Source: Engelhardtia mirabilis (GTDB lineage: Bacteria > Planctomycetota > UBA1135 > GCA-002686595). Taken from it: a stretch of 64,000 nucleotides of DNA. Under the pieces are notes generated by a model. The model saw only the letters and a list, made by a program, of their open reading frames with translations. It was not told where the DNA came from and searched no databases. Positions 10,803 to 19,848 of the stretch are shown one piece after another. How positions within the stretch are numbered: the stretch's first letter is position 1; each line of letters opens with the position of its first letter. The stretch is from assembly GCF_007748095.1 (NCBI RefSeq), contig NZ_CP036287.1:2418001-2482000 (forward strand). The letters are read 5' to 3'. A program made the position numbers and the translations under genes.

Positions 10803-11960
10803 TCAACCCGCGCCCATGCGCCGGTACGCGTCCCAGCGCGCCCTGTCGAGCTCGCCGCTCTCCAGGGCTGCGCGAACGGCGCAGTCCGGTTCGGAGTCGT
10901 GGCGGCAGTCGCCGAAGCGGCAGTCGGCGGCGAGGGCTGAGACCTCCGGGAAGGCCTCGTCCAGGGCGGCTAGCTGCTCGGTGGCCAGGCCCAGGGCGCG
11001 GATGCCGGGGGTGTCGATCAGGACCGTGCCGTTCGATAGGCGCCGCAGCTCGCTCGAGGTCGTGGTGTGGCGGCCCTTGCCGTCGCTCTCGCGCACCTGG
11101 CTCGTGACGCGCTCCGCACCCTCGGGGTCGAGGGCGTTGAGCAGGCTCGACTTGCCGACGCCGGAGTGACCGACGGCGACGATCGTGCGCCCGGCGATCT
11201 CGCGGATCAGCTCGTCGAGCCCAAGGCCGGCCGAGGCCGAAACCAGGTGCACGCGCACGCCCGCCTCGCGGTAGGGCGCGAGCCTCGCCTCGAGCTCCGC
11301 TCGCGCGTCCTCGTCCGCCAACAGGTCGACCTTGTTGACCACCATGCGCGGCTCGATGCCGCCGGCGATCAGGGCCACCTGGAAGCGGTCGAACAGGCCC
11401 GGCTTGAAGGGCGGGCCGACCACCGAGAGCACCACTAGGGCCAGGTCCACGTTCGCCGCCAGCACCCGGCGACGGCCGGGCATGGTCGGATCGGCGCGGG
11501 CCAGCTCGGTGCGCCGCTCGTGACGCCCGACCAACCGCGCGAGTTCAGTCGTCAACGGGATCACCCGGGCGCGGTCGCCCACGGCCAGGTCCTCCTCGCG
11601 GCGCATCGGCACCTTCAGGGTCTGGGAGCCGCACACGACCCGCGCGCCGTCGCGGGCCACGGCGATGACCGTGCCGTCGAGGGCGCCGGGGGTGTCTGGC
11701 GGACCCGCCGCCACGGTCGTCGAGGAGACCCTCGGCGCGAGGGGACCCTTGCGGCTGGAACCCATGGGCTGGAAGTCCTCCAGCTCGTCCCAATCGTCCT
11801 CATCTCTCACGCGCTCGCGCGCCCGCGGCTCGTCGCCGCTGCGGCGGGCCTTGCGTTCCTTGGCGCGCTGCTTGCGTTGCTTCTGCTCGTCGAGGCTCAC
11901 GGCGCGGTCGAAGTTGGCCATCGCCCTGCGCCGCGTCTCGTCCTTCTCTTCGGGGGTCAT
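10803..11960 (-). CDS. rsgA: Ribosome small subunit-dependent GTPase RsgA
   Basis: A protein of 385 residues. A charged N-terminal extension of about 80 residues, rich in Lys, Arg and Glu, precedes an OB-fold domain and a circularly permuted GTPase: G4 (VVNKVDLL) comes before G1 (GHSGVGKSSLLNAL) and G3 (IDTPGIRALG). The C-terminal zinc site is present (CRFGDCRH, then C). RsgA matures the 30S subunit in a GTP-dependent step. The ATG at 11960 is chosen because the sequence upstream is not conserved-looking. The long charged N-terminus is unusual compared with the roughly 300-350 residues typical of the family. Confidence 0.95.
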   Translation of the reverse strand: MTPEEKDETRRRAMANFDRAVSLDEQKQRKQRAKERKARRSGDEPRARERVRDEDDWDELEDFQPMGSSRKGPLAPRVSSTTVAAGPPDTPGALDGTVIAVARDGARVVCGSQTLKVPMRREEDLAVGDRARVIPLTTELARLVGRHERRTELARADPTMPGRRRVLAANVDLALVVLSVVGPPFKPGLFDRFQVALIAGGIEPRMVVNKVDLLADEDARAELEARLAPYREAGVRVHLVSASAGLGLDELIREIAGRTIVAVGHSGVGKSSLLNALDPEGAERVTSQVRESDGKGRHTTTSSELRRLSNGTVLIDTPGIRALGLATEQLAALDEAFPEVSALAADCRFGDCRHDSEPDCAVRAALESGELDRARWDAYRRMGAG

Positions 11961-12480
11961 CCCCCGTCCACGTTTTTCCAATGGATCGATACTCGTGCTG
12001 CTCCCGGATCTTGATCGATCGGCGGGGAGCGCGCACCGTGCGCACTCACCCGCGGCCCCAGCTCGCAAGCTGGATCGGGCGGCGCGATCGGACCGGTCGC
12101 GAGCGGCGGAGGAGGGAGCGAACCTCTGGCGCTGGACGAACGGGAAGCACGCCGCCGAATCGGCGGACGGTGCCTCCAGCGCGCGCGGACGGGACGGGAC
12201 CCTCGGGGCCCCGGGCCAGCTCAGCGACGCGCGGAGGCGCGTGCGGCGGTGACTTGCTTGTTCGTCATCGGGGGCCTCCAGTGTGTTCGTCGGGTGCGGG
12301 TGGCGGGCCGCGCTGACTCGCGCGCCTCGCCGGGCGGGATCGCGACGCTCGCGATCCGACGGCCGCACGCTACCCCGAATCCGGGGCGGCGTCGAGGGGG
12401 CACTGGCGCGGGCGCGCCGCTATCCTGCTCGGCCCTCCCCCCGACCCGACCCCCGTCCGCGCGCCCCGCGCCCCCTCTCG
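11961..12480. other. 520-bp divergent intergenic region between rsgA and the flavodoxin gene
   Basis: This region separates two divergently transcribed genes and should hold both promoters. Frames crossing it are Arg-rich shadows without ribosome sites. No clear operator, riboswitch or RNA gene is visible. The only AT-rich patch is near 11965-12000, just upstream of rsgA, which is the likeliest promoter area. Confidence 0.4.
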
Positions 12481-13002
12481 ATGAAGATCGGCCTCGTCTA
12501 CGGCAGCACCACCGGCAACACCGAGGATGCCGCCGAGAAGATCCGCGACCACTTCGACGACCACGTCGACGAGTGCCTGAACATCAGCGGCCTCGACCTC
12601 GAGCGCCTGAAGGCCTTCGACGTGCTCCTGATCGGCATCCCGACCTGGAACATCGGCGAGCTGCAGCAGGACTGGGACGAGGTCTTCAACAAGCTCGACC
12701 CCGTGCGCTTCGACGGCATCCGGGTGGCCTTCTTCGGCCAGGGTGACCAGCGCGGTTACCCCGACAACTTCCAGGACGCCCTGGGGATCTTGCGGAACAA
12801 GCTGGTCCAGCTCGGCGCGCAAGCCGACCTCGGGCACTGGTCCACCGAGGGCTACTTCTTCCAGCGCTCCCTGGGCGTGATCGACGAAACGAAACAGCAC
12901 TTCGTCGGCCTGGCCCTCGACGAGGACGGCCAGCCGGAGCTGACCGACGAGCGCATCGAGGGTTGGTGCGCCCAGGTCAAGTCCGAGCTGGGGCTGGAGT
13001 AG
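12481..13002 (+). CDS. Flavodoxin (long-chain type)
   Basis: A protein of 173 residues starting MKIGLVYGSTTGNTEDAA, whose SxTGNT loop binds the FMN phosphate. The ring-stacking loops are GIPTWNIGELQQDW and FFGQGDQRGYPDNFQDAL, which is the FldA pattern. Length, and the insertion around residues 118-145, place it with long-chain flavodoxins. It carries one or two electrons between soluble redox partners in the cytoplasm. No partner gene is adjacent. The ATG at 12481 begins the conserved strand directly, so the longer upstream frame is not used. Confidence 0.95.
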   Translation: MKIGLVYGSTTGNTEDAAEKIRDHFDDHVDECLNISGLDLERLKAFDVLLIGIPTWNIGELQQDWDEVFNKLDPVRFDGIRVAFFGQGDQRGYPDNFQDALGILRNKLVQLGAQADLGHWSTEGYFFQRSLGVIDETKQHFVGLALDEDGQPELTDERIEGWCAQVKSELGLE

Positions 13003-13060
13003 CGGCGGCGCGGTCCCTCCTCGACCGGTGCGTTCAGCTGGGGAAGTGCCGCGACGATGC

Positions 13061-13534
13061 TCACGGGGTAGGCGGCGACGCGCCTGCCGATCGACGCCGC
13101 ACGGACGCCCAACCGACGAGGATCCCGGTCAGTCCGAGCAGCGGGTTCGAGATTCGCGTGACCAGCGGCTCGCGTCCGTGCTCGGCCAACGCGGCCATCA
13201 CCTCGCGGGCGCTCGCGCCCTCGACCCGGGGCGGCGGATCGGGCCGTCCGTCGCCCGCGATGGCCGCTCCGGTCCCGAGCACCAGGACCGCCGCGGCAAG
13301 CACGCGCGCGGGCCCGGTGCCGCGTCCGATCAGGGTGCTGACGACGCCCGCGCACAGGGCGGCAACCAGGGTGATCCCCGACGAGATCGCGATCCACAGC
13401 GGGCTGGCGTCGTAGCTGCCAGGCCGCAGCACGCGCTCGAACCCCAGGGCCATGGAGCCCAGGGCGAAGCCGGCCATCACGACCACGGTCAGCACGAGCC
13501 AACCGGCCAGCACGGCGAGGACCTTGCGACTCAT
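13061..13534 (-). CDS. Small multi-pass membrane protein of unknown function
   Basis: A protein of 157 residues with an N-terminal membrane segment (VLAVLAGWLVLTVVVMAGFA), a second around ITLVAALCAGVVSTL, a third around RVLAAAVLVLGTGAAIAG, and a final weakly hydrophobic stretch (NPLLGLTGILVGWA). Its ATG overlaps the TGA of the BtrH-like gene (ATGA) with GGGGAGGTG upstream, so the two are translationally coupled. I do not recognise a family. The pairing suggests it works with, or places at the membrane, the product of the coupled gene. Confidence 0.6.
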   Translation of the reverse strand: MSRKVLAVLAGWLVLTVVVMAGFALGSMALGFERVLRPGSYDASPLWIAISSGITLVAALCAGVVSTLIGRGTGPARVLAAAVLVLGTGAAIAGDGRPDPPPRVEGASAREVMAALAEHGREPLVTRISNPLLGLTGILVGWASVRRRSAGASPPTP

Positions 13535-14850
13535 CGCTGCACCTCCCCAGCGGCGAGCAGGGCGGCGTGGGCAGCGCGCTCGGCCTCGATCGCCGCGAGG
13601 AGCTGCCCCCGGAGGGACGCGTAGAGCTCGAGGGCATCGTCCCGTGTCAACTCGCACTCGCCCGTCGCGGCCTCCAGCCGGCCGCGCAGCTCGTCCCGCT
13701 CCGCCTCGGCGGCTTGGGCGTCGAGCAGCTCCGCGTAGGTGTCGAGCATCTCGCAACCGGAGCGGATCGCGGGCACGTCGCACTCCGCGATGGACGCGCT
13801 GATCGTGCGCCAGCGCTCCGCCGCCGCATCGAAAGCCCGAGCCGCGGCGGCCAGGCGATCGTTCCCGGTCAGCGGCGCCGCCTCGCGCAGGAACTCGGCG
13901 TAGAGACCCCGACCGGCGTGGGGCGGGGTCAACTCGTGCTCGAGCCCCTGGTAGGTGCGCCGCAGGGCCAGGCCGGCCCGCGCACCCTCGGGGAACAGCG
14001 TGGGCCAACCCTTGGCGTCCTTGCGATCCACCAGCAGGCGCGCCCACTTCTCCATCCCGGCCAGTCCGAAGTTCGAGGCGAAGCCCTTGTAGGGCGATTC
14101 GGTGTAGCGCCGCGCACAGTCGGCGACGGCCGCCTCGATCGCCGCCGATAGGTCGCCGTGCCCATGTCCTGGCGCAGCCGTGACCATGTGGTGCTTGGCC
14201 TTCTTGAAGGCGGCCCGCGCCGCGGCGAACACGTCGGCGTGGATCAGCGCGGGGTCTGAGCTGCCCTTGTCGATCAAGAGGTCGTCACCCTCCCGACCGA
14301 CGACCGCGACCAGGGTCGGCGCCGTGCCCAACATGGCAGAGGGCGGATCGGTCCGCGCCAGGGCCAGGGCATCGACCACGCACAGAGCCGGACTGCCGGC
14401 GTCGATGGCGGCGTCGAGGGCGGCGCGCGCCTTCTTGGCACTGGTCGTCTGCAACGAGTCCAGCTCCAGCCCCAAGCGTTCCACGGCGCCCAGGGCAAAG
14501 CGGTCGGCCGCCGAGTCGAAGCGAGTCAGCACCGAGAGCAGCGGTGGCGTCCCCGTGTACTCGAACACGATGTAGAGGAAGCCGACGCCGCCGGCGAGGC
14601 CGGTCAGCATGGCCTCGCTCAGCGGGTCGGCGCTCCCGGTTGCCCGCACGCTGAGCGCCGCGAGCCAGTTCCGAACCGCCCCGGTATCGCCGCACACGCC
14701 GGGCTGGAAGGGATAGCCGGAGCCCGCCGTCGCCTCGCGCGTGCGGTAGCCGAGCTTGGCCAGGACCTGTGCTCGGGCGGTGGTGTAGCGCTCGCCTGTC
14801 TTTTCCATACGCGCCCTCACGGCGCGCTTGAAACTCTTCGCTCTCGTCAT
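13531..14850 (-). CDS. BtrH N-terminal/DUF4872-like protein
   Basis: A protein of 439 residues. Residues 1-35 are basic and match a short motif found in many unrelated proteins (RARMEKTGERYTTARAQVL). Residues of about 45-220 have the BtrH_N layout: an early Cys (GVCGDTGAVRNWLAAL), LSEAMLTGLAGGVGFLYIVF and a later strand with PALCVVDA. This papain-like fold includes butirosin acyltransferase BtrH. The second half is helical and resembles DUF4872 (SNFGLAGMEKWARLL, GLYAEFLREAAPL). A peptide or acyl-transfer role is possible but unproven. The membrane protein gene downstream overlaps its stop. Confidence 0.7.
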   Translation of the reverse strand: MTRAKSFKRAVRARMEKTGERYTTARAQVLAKLGYRTREATAGSGYPFQPGVCGDTGAVRNWLAALSVRATGSADPLSEAMLTGLAGGVGFLYIVFEYTGTPPLLSVLTRFDSAADRFALGAVERLGLELDSLQTTSAKKARAALDAAIDAGSPALCVVDALALARTDPPSAMLGTAPTLVAVVGREGDDLLIDKGSSDPALIHADVFAAARAAFKKAKHHMVTAAPGHGHGDLSAAIEAAVADCARRYTESPYKGFASNFGLAGMEKWARLLVDRKDAKGWPTLFPEGARAGLALRRTYQGLEHELTPPHAGRGLYAEFLREAAPLTGNDRLAAAARAFDAAAERWRTISASIAECDVPAIRSGCEMLDTYAELLDAQAAEAERDELRGRLEAATGECELTRDDALELYASLRGQLLAAIEAERAAHAALLAAGEVQR

Positions 14851-15093
14851 CGGATCATCTCGCTGCGGCGAAATGCACCACGACCCGTCCGTCGCCGTGC
14901 CTCCGCCGGTGTGCTGGGTCGGCCGATACGTCGATCGACCGGACAGCTGGGATGATCGGTAGTGGCGAACGCATCCCGGGGAGTCGAGCTCCTCTTTGCT
15001 CCCGTGGAGAGGTCCTGGACGGCGGACCGTTGGGAGTTGGGCGGGGGATGGACCGCCGAGGGGAATGGTCGTCGGGGATGGCCCGAGCGTCAA

Positions 15094-15122
15094 GGGGGCC
15101 GTCGCACCGGACCCCGGCCCCC
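15094..15122 (-). terminator. GC-rich hairpin after the SRPBCC gene
   Basis: GGGGGCCG and CGGCCCCC form an 8-bp perfect stem with a 13-base loop, four bases beyond the stop codon of the minus-strand SRPBCC gene. There is no long T-run on the exit side, so termination strength is uncertain. Confidence 0.45.
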
Positions 15123-15125
15123 CAA

Positions 15126-15593
15126 TCAACGGGGCGCGGCGTCGAGGGCCGCCGACAGGCGCTCCAACTGATCGCCGTCGGCCCGACGCATGTAGCGGAC
15201 CAGGGGCCCGACCAGGAGTCGGCCGAGGAGATTGGTGGGCTCACCGGTGCAGTCCATGGTCAGGTCGGTGCCGCCTTGGCCGTCGTCTGCGAAGGTGTAG
15301 CGGTAGCAGCATCGCACGCCCATGGCGGCCGACGACGCGGCGTGGACGAAGGGCGGCTCGTGGCCCTGGGACGGGCCCGAGTGCTCGACGATCGAGATCT
15401 GTGCGGTGCACTCGCGCCGCCCGATCTTGCGCGTCTCGCGCAGCACTGCGCCGTCACGCATGGGCCCGCCGCCGACAACCTCGCAGGCGAGCACATCGGG
15501 GAGCCAGGTGCGGATCCGCGCCAGGTCCGTCGCGAAGGCGAAGACTTGGGCCGGGGGGTGGGGAATCGACTTCTCGAGGCTGAATCCGGCCAT
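15126..15593 (-). CDS. SRPBCC-family (polyketide cyclase-like) ligand-binding protein
   Basis: A protein of 155 residues opening with the typical helix-grip start FSLEKSIPHPPAQVFAFATDLARIRTWLPD. Alternating strands follow (GAVLRETRKIG, CTAQISIVEHSG, CCYRYTFADDGQGGTDLTMDCTG), and it ends in the long C-terminal helix that closes the cavity. The fold binds hydrophobic ligands in START, Bet v 1 and polyketide cyclase proteins. No catalytic residues can be assigned. It stands alone, divergent from the MATE transporter gene. Confidence 0.8.
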   Translation of the reverse strand: MAGFSLEKSIPHPPAQVFAFATDLARIRTWLPDVLACEVVGGGPMRDGAVLRETRKIGRRECTAQISIVEHSGPSQGHEPPFVHAASSAAMGVRCCYRYTFADDGQGGTDLTMDCTGEPTNLLGRLLVGPLVRYMRRADGDQLERLSAALDAAPR

Positions 15594-15815
15594 TTCCGCA
15601 GCGCAGTTCGCAGGGGGGGCGTCGCGATCCTAACCCGCACCAATCGGTGTCCGCGCCCAGCGCGCCTGAACAGCGGGCTGCGGCTACTCCTCGCCCGCTG
15701 ACGGCACCCCTCGAGCCGACCCGACCTCGGCGGGTCCTCGGCCCGCAGGGCACCGTCACCAGACGAGCTGTGCGGGCTGGCTTCCACGTCCCCCCGTCTT
15801 TAGCTTCCTCGCCCC

Positions 15816-17204
15816 GTGTCCACCTTCCGAGCCGAGCTGCGCACCCAGGTCCGTCTGGCGGGCCCCGTGGTCCTGGCCCAGCTCGGAATGATGGCCATGG
15901 GGACCGTCGACACGGTCATGGTCGGCCACCTGCCCGCCGACGGCACGGCGCGCATCGCCCTGGCCGCCGTGGGCATGGGCAACGTGATCTTCTTCGCGGG
16001 CGCGTCCTTCGCCATGGGCGTGCTGATGTCCCTCGACCCGGTGGTGTCCCAGGCCCTCGGCGCCCGGGACCGTACCGCCATCGGCCTCGGGGTGCAGCGC
16101 GGCTTCGTGCTCGCGGCCCTGTTGACCCTGTTGGTGCTGGCGCCGGTGCCCTTCGCCGACCGCATCCTGGCCCTGCTCGACCAGCCCGACGAGGTCGTCC
16201 CGGTGACCTCGGCCTACCTGCGGGCCATCGCGCCCAGCGTGCCGCTGTTCCTGATCTTCGCGGTGCTGCGACAGTCGCTGCAGGCGATGCACGTGCTGCG
16301 GCCGATGCTGATCGCGATCGCGATCGCCAACGTCGCCAACGTGCTGTTCAACTGGGCGCTGATCTTCGGCAAGTTCGGCTTGCCGGCCCTCGGTGCGGTC
16401 GGGTCCGGTCACGCCACGACCCTGTCGCGGCTGGTCATGGTCGCAGCGCTCTTGGTCTTCAGTTGGCCGGTGCTGCGCGAGCACGTGCGGCCCTGGCACC
16501 GCCAAGCCCTGAGCCTGAAGCCGCTCTTGCGGATGCTGAAGGTCGGGGTGCCGGTGGGCTTCCAGAGCTCGCTCGAGTTCTGGGCCTTCGGCATGGTCAC
16601 GCTCTTGATGGGGCGCCTGGGATCGCTCGAGCAGGCCGCGCACATGGTCGCGATCCAGCTGGCGTCGATCAGCTTCATGGTGCCCCTGGGTGTGAGTGCG
16701 GCCGGAGCGGTGCGCGTGGGCTACAACGTCGGCCGCGGCGACCCCCCGGCGGTGCGGCGCTCGGCGGCGGTCTCGCTGCTGCTCGGACTGCTGGTGATGA
16801 GCTTTTCGGCGATCCTCTTCCTGCTCCTGCCCGAGACCCTGACGGGGCTCTTCTCGAACGACGAACAGATCGTGGCCCTGGCCGCTTCGCTGTTGCCCTT
16901 GGCCGCGGCCTTCCAGCTCTTCGACGGCACCCAAGTGGTGGCCCTGGGCTGCCTGCGGGGCGTGGGCGACACCATGGCGCCGATGGTGATCAACTTGATC
17001 GGCTACTGGGCCGTGGGCTTCCCGGTTGGCTACTGGCTCGCCTTCCACGGGGGCGCGGGGCCCCACGGATTGTGGTGGGGGCTGGTGGCGGGACTCGCGA
17101 CCGTGGCCGTGGTCCTGGCCCTGCGCGTGCGCTCGCGCCTGGCGGGGGAGCTGCGCCGGATCGACCTGGAGGGCGGCTCCGAATCCGAGGGCTATCCGGG
17201 CTGA
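15816..17204 (+). CDS. MATE family multidrug/cation antiporter (NorM-like)
   Basis: A protein of 462 residues with about twelve membrane helices in two repeated halves, the standard MATE size. The N-terminal half starts with RAELRTQVRLAGPVVLAQLGMMAMGTVDTVMVGHL, the usual family opening, and the second half repeats it with VPVGFQSSLEFWAFGMVTLLMGRLGS. MATE proteins export cationic drugs or metabolites against Na+ or H+. The start is a GTG at 15816; the ribosome site is weak. The gene stands alone and the substrate cannot be inferred. Confidence 0.93.
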   Translation: MSTFRAELRTQVRLAGPVVLAQLGMMAMGTVDTVMVGHLPADGTARIALAAVGMGNVIFFAGASFAMGVLMSLDPVVSQALGARDRTAIGLGVQRGFVLAALLTLLVLAPVPFADRILALLDQPDEVVPVTSAYLRAIAPSVPLFLIFAVLRQSLQAMHVLRPMLIAIAIANVANVLFNWALIFGKFGLPALGAVGSGHATTLSRLVMVAALLVFSWPVLREHVRPWHRQALSLKPLLRMLKVGVPVGFQSSLEFWAFGMVTLLMGRLGSLEQAAHMVAIQLASISFMVPLGVSAAGAVRVGYNVGRGDPPAVRRSAAVSLLLGLLVMSFSAILFLLLPETLTGLFSNDEQIVALAASLLPLAAAFQLFDGTQVVALGCLRGVGDTMAPMVINLIGYWAVGFPVGYWLAFHGGAGPHGLWWGLVAGLATVAVVLALRVRSRLAGELRRIDLEGGSESEGYPG

Positions 17205-17298
17205 ACTCGGCTAACAGGCGATCGGCGTCGTGGCTCTAGGGGTTGGCGCGCCGAAGTGCCGCGCGCATCGATCCAACCCTGACCCGACGGAGTCCGCC

Positions 17299-18084
17299 AT
17301 GCTCGCCCTGCTGCTCGCCACGCCCCTGGTCCTGCCCCCCGCTGCCGCTCCGACCCTCGGGTGTACGGCCTGGGGAGCAGTGCCGTCGCTCGTCGTGACC
17401 TCGAGGGTGGCACCAGCGAGCGCAGGCCCCCCCGGCCTGTGCTTCCCCTTCAGCCTGCCCCGTGGTGCAGCGAGCCTGCCCTTCGGCAACGGAGCGTTCG
17501 AGATCGATCCCGATTACGACCTGGGCCAGATGGTGGGCGACACCCTGGCGATCCTGCGGGGCTCGGACGATCCGCTGGTCCACGTGGAGACGCTGCGCCG
17601 CGCGATCATCTATGCGGACGGCAATCTGGGCGCGCCGGAGCGATCCTCGGCGCCCTCGCGTGCGTTCCTCGCCGACGCCCTGCGTGCGAGCCTGATGTTC
17701 GAGCTGCACGCATTCAGCGAGGACGTGGCCGCCGGACGCCGCCCCGCCGACGAGCGTCGATCGGCGTTGCTGTACTTGGACCTGGGTTACTTCCAGGGAG
17801 CGACCCAGCAGAGCGGCAGCCGCCGCTTCGACGACACGGGCGACCTGCTCCGGTCGGCCGTTGAGTTGGCGCCCGGCGACGGCGCCCTGCGACTGGCCGG
17901 CGCCATGGGCGGATTCGATGCGCTCGAGCGGCACGAGTTCGAGCGCTGGATGCTGGCCGCGCTCGACGGACCCGAGCGCGCCGACGGCCTGATCGCCGAC
18001 AACGCACTACAGGTCGGCAAGCGCTTCTACGGGGCCGAAACGGTGGCCGCCCTGCGCGAGCGGCTGCGGAGGGAGATCGGCTGA
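17299..18084 (+). CDS. Secreted protein of unknown function next to an ECF sigma unit
   Basis: A protein of 261 residues with a signal peptide (MLALLLATPLVLPPAAAPT). The mature part begins with a Cys-containing segment and a compact beta-like stretch. A helical region follows whose repeats resemble tetratricopeptide spacing (ALRASLMFELHAFSEDVAAG, LLRSAVELAPGDGALRLAGA). The ATG has GGAG upstream. It ends ten bases before the GTG of the ECF sigma factor, so the three genes probably form one operon. It could be a sensor or a target of that sigma system; no enzyme motif is seen. Confidence 0.65.
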   Translation: MLALLLATPLVLPPAAAPTLGCTAWGAVPSLVVTSRVAPASAGPPGLCFPFSLPRGAASLPFGNGAFEIDPDYDLGQMVGDTLAILRGSDDPLVHVETLRRAIIYADGNLGAPERSSAPSRAFLADALRASLMFELHAFSEDVAAGRRPADERRSALLYLDLGYFQGATQQSGSRRFDDTGDLLRSAVELAPGDGALRLAGAMGGFDALERHEFERWMLAALDGPERADGLIADNALQVGKRFYGAETVAALRERLRREIG

Positions 18085-18094
18085 GCCGAAGCGG

Positions 18095-18646
18095 GTGATC
18101 GAGGACGACGATGTCGCAGCGGCGCCCGTCGCCGACGAGGTGCGGGCGGCGCGGTCGGGAGACCGCGCCGCCTTCCGGCGTTTGTTGGCCCGCTTCGGCC
18201 CGGCGGCCCACGGAGCGATCGTGGCCCTGGCGGGCGTCGTCGAGGCGGAGGACCTGATGCAGGATGTGTGCTTGACGAGTTGGCAGAAGCTGGACGACCT
18301 GCGCGAGCCGTCGCGCTTCGGACCGTGGCTGCTGAGCATCGCACGCAACGCGGCGCGGCGCTCCCTGCGCGCGCAGGGCAGTCGCGTCGAAGTCGGAGCC
18401 GTCGAGGTCGAACCCGCGCAGCTCGCAGGGGACGACGATGCCCTCGCCGCGACCGAAGTGCTGGCACAGCTCGCCAAGGTGCCCGAGGCCTTTCGTGAGG
18501 TGCTGGCCATGCGCCTGGTCGACGGACTCAGCGGCCAGGAGATCGCCGCGGCCACCGGGCGCAGCCACGGCGCCGTGCGCGTCGCCCTGGCGCGCGGCAT
18601 GGAGCGGCTGCGAGAAAGGCTGATCCAGGAAGGTTGGCGGGCATGA
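18095..18646 (+). CDS. ECF RNA polymerase sigma factor
   Basis: A protein of 183 residues with region 2 (AFRRLLARFGPAAHGAIVAL, EAEDLMQDVCLTSWQKL, RFGPWLLSIARNAARRSL) and region 4 (VPEAFREVLAMRLVDGLSGQ then the helix-turn-helix EIAAATGRSHGAVRVALARG). It starts at a GTG ten bases after the preceding gene. Its TGA overlaps the ATG of the FecR-like gene (ATGA), so sigma and membrane partner are made together. It differs from the first ECF factor in this window and shares no neighbours with it. Confidence 0.9.
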   Translation: MIEDDDVAAAPVADEVRAARSGDRAAFRRLLARFGPAAHGAIVALAGVVEAEDLMQDVCLTSWQKLDDLREPSRFGPWLLSIARNAARRSLRAQGSRVEVGAVEVEPAQLAGDDDALAATEVLAQLAKVPEAFREVLAMRLVDGLSGQEIAAATGRSHGAVRVALARGMERLRERLIQEGWRA

Positions 18647-19605
18647 CCGAAGAGCACGAACTCGAGCGACTTCTCGCGCGGCACGCATGGAGCGGCGAGA
18701 TCCCCGAGCTTCCGGAGCGGGTGGTCGCGCCGGTCCGTCGGCCGCCCTCGCCCAGGCCCTGGCTGCGTCCCTTGACCCTGGCGGCGGTGGCCCTTGGCGT
18801 GGCATCGATCGGGCTCCTGTGGCTGTTGACCCGGATGGTGGAGCAGGTCGGAGAGGTCGCAATCGAGGGCCGCAGCTACCCCGTGGCCTACCTCGAGGGC
18901 GGCGCGGGCTCGCAGCTGCGCCGCATCGAGCGGGGCGACACGATCGCCACCGGCACCGGGGAGCGGCTCGAGATCGAAGTGGGGGACATCGGTCGGCTGT
19001 TCCTGGAGCCCGGTTCGCGTCTGACGGTCGCAGAGCCCACGGGCGAGGGCGCGAAGCACCAGCTGCGGCTCGATCTGGGTACGGCGCGGGCTTCGATCGT
19101 CGCCCAGCCGCGCGCCTTCCAGTTGGAGACGCCGGCGGGCGTGGCGGTGGACCTGGGCTGCGTCTACCGCACCGAAGTCCGCGTCGACGGGACGGCGCGC
19201 GTCGCGGTCGAATCCGGTCGGGTGGCCTTCGAGCGCTCCGGCCAGCGGATCCTGGTCCCGGCCGGAGCGGAGGTCGAGGTGGCGACGGGCGCGGTATTCG
19301 TGCTGCCGGTCTGGAGCGACGACGGCGACGCAATCCGTGAACTCTGCCGGCAGCTGGCGCGGCCCGCCGTCTCGCCCACAGGCCTGGCCGCTGGTCTGGT
19401 CCAGCTCGAGGCCGCCGGGGCGCGGCGCGGGAGCCTGGCCCTGTTCCACCTGCTCGACCATCCCGACCAGCGCGTACGCCTCGAAGCGTGGCGAGTTCTC
19501 ACGCGCCTGGTCGATCCACCGGTCGAGGCCACTCGGGAGCGGACCCTGGCCGGCGAGGCCTCCGCGCGGCGACTCTGGGAACGCCGTTTGCCCTGGCCGG
19601 GCTGA
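18643..19605 (+). CDS. FecR-like membrane regulator (anti-sigma-type)
   Basis: A protein of 320 residues: a cytoplasmic N-terminus of about 45 residues, one membrane helix (LTLAAVALGVASIGLLWLLT), then a periplasmic FecR-type beta domain (GDTIATGTGERLEIEVGDIG, FQLETPAGVAVDLGCVYRTEV, VAVESGRVAFE). The C-terminal 90 residues are helical. FecR-like proteins pass an envelope signal to an ECF sigma factor, and this gene overlaps one by four bases. It starts at 18643 with AGGAAGG upstream. Confidence 0.8.
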   Translation: MTEEHELERLLARHAWSGEIPELPERVVAPVRRPPSPRPWLRPLTLAAVALGVASIGLLWLLTRMVEQVGEVAIEGRSYPVAYLEGGAGSQLRRIERGDTIATGTGERLEIEVGDIGRLFLEPGSRLTVAEPTGEGAKHQLRLDLGTARASIVAQPRAFQLETPAGVAVDLGCVYRTEVRVDGTARVAVESGRVAFERSGQRILVPAGAEVEVATGAVFVLPVWSDDGDAIRELCRQLARPAVSPTGLAAGLVQLEAAGARRGSLALFHLLDHPDQRVRLEAWRVLTRLVDPPVEATRERTLAGEASARRLWERRLPWPG

Positions 19606-19620
19606 GACGTAGACGTCCCC

Positions 19621-19658
19621 AGGGCCGCGGATCCCCCTCGTAGGGCCCGCGGAGCCCT
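19621..19658 (+). terminator. Imperfect hairpin after the FecR-like gene
   Basis: AGGGCCGCGG pairs with CCGCGG-AG-CCCT, a 10-bp stem with a two-base bulge and a loop of about 16 bases, beginning 15 bases past the stop codon. It is followed by TATCTC rather than a T-run. This is a plausible end for the three-gene sigma operon. Confidence 0.4.
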
Positions 19659-19848
19659 ATCTCGGATCGCCGGCACCGAGGTTGGCGGAGGAGGAGTAGT
19701 CTCGGTTCGGCCCGAGTTCCCTCGGCCATCAACCATCGGCGATGCCTTCCGCTTCCCCGCGGAAACCACGGATCGCCGGCCCCCCGTCCCGGTGCGCCCT
19801 CCAGCCCAGGGGCACTCCCAACCCCCACACCAAGCGATCGTGAACTCG

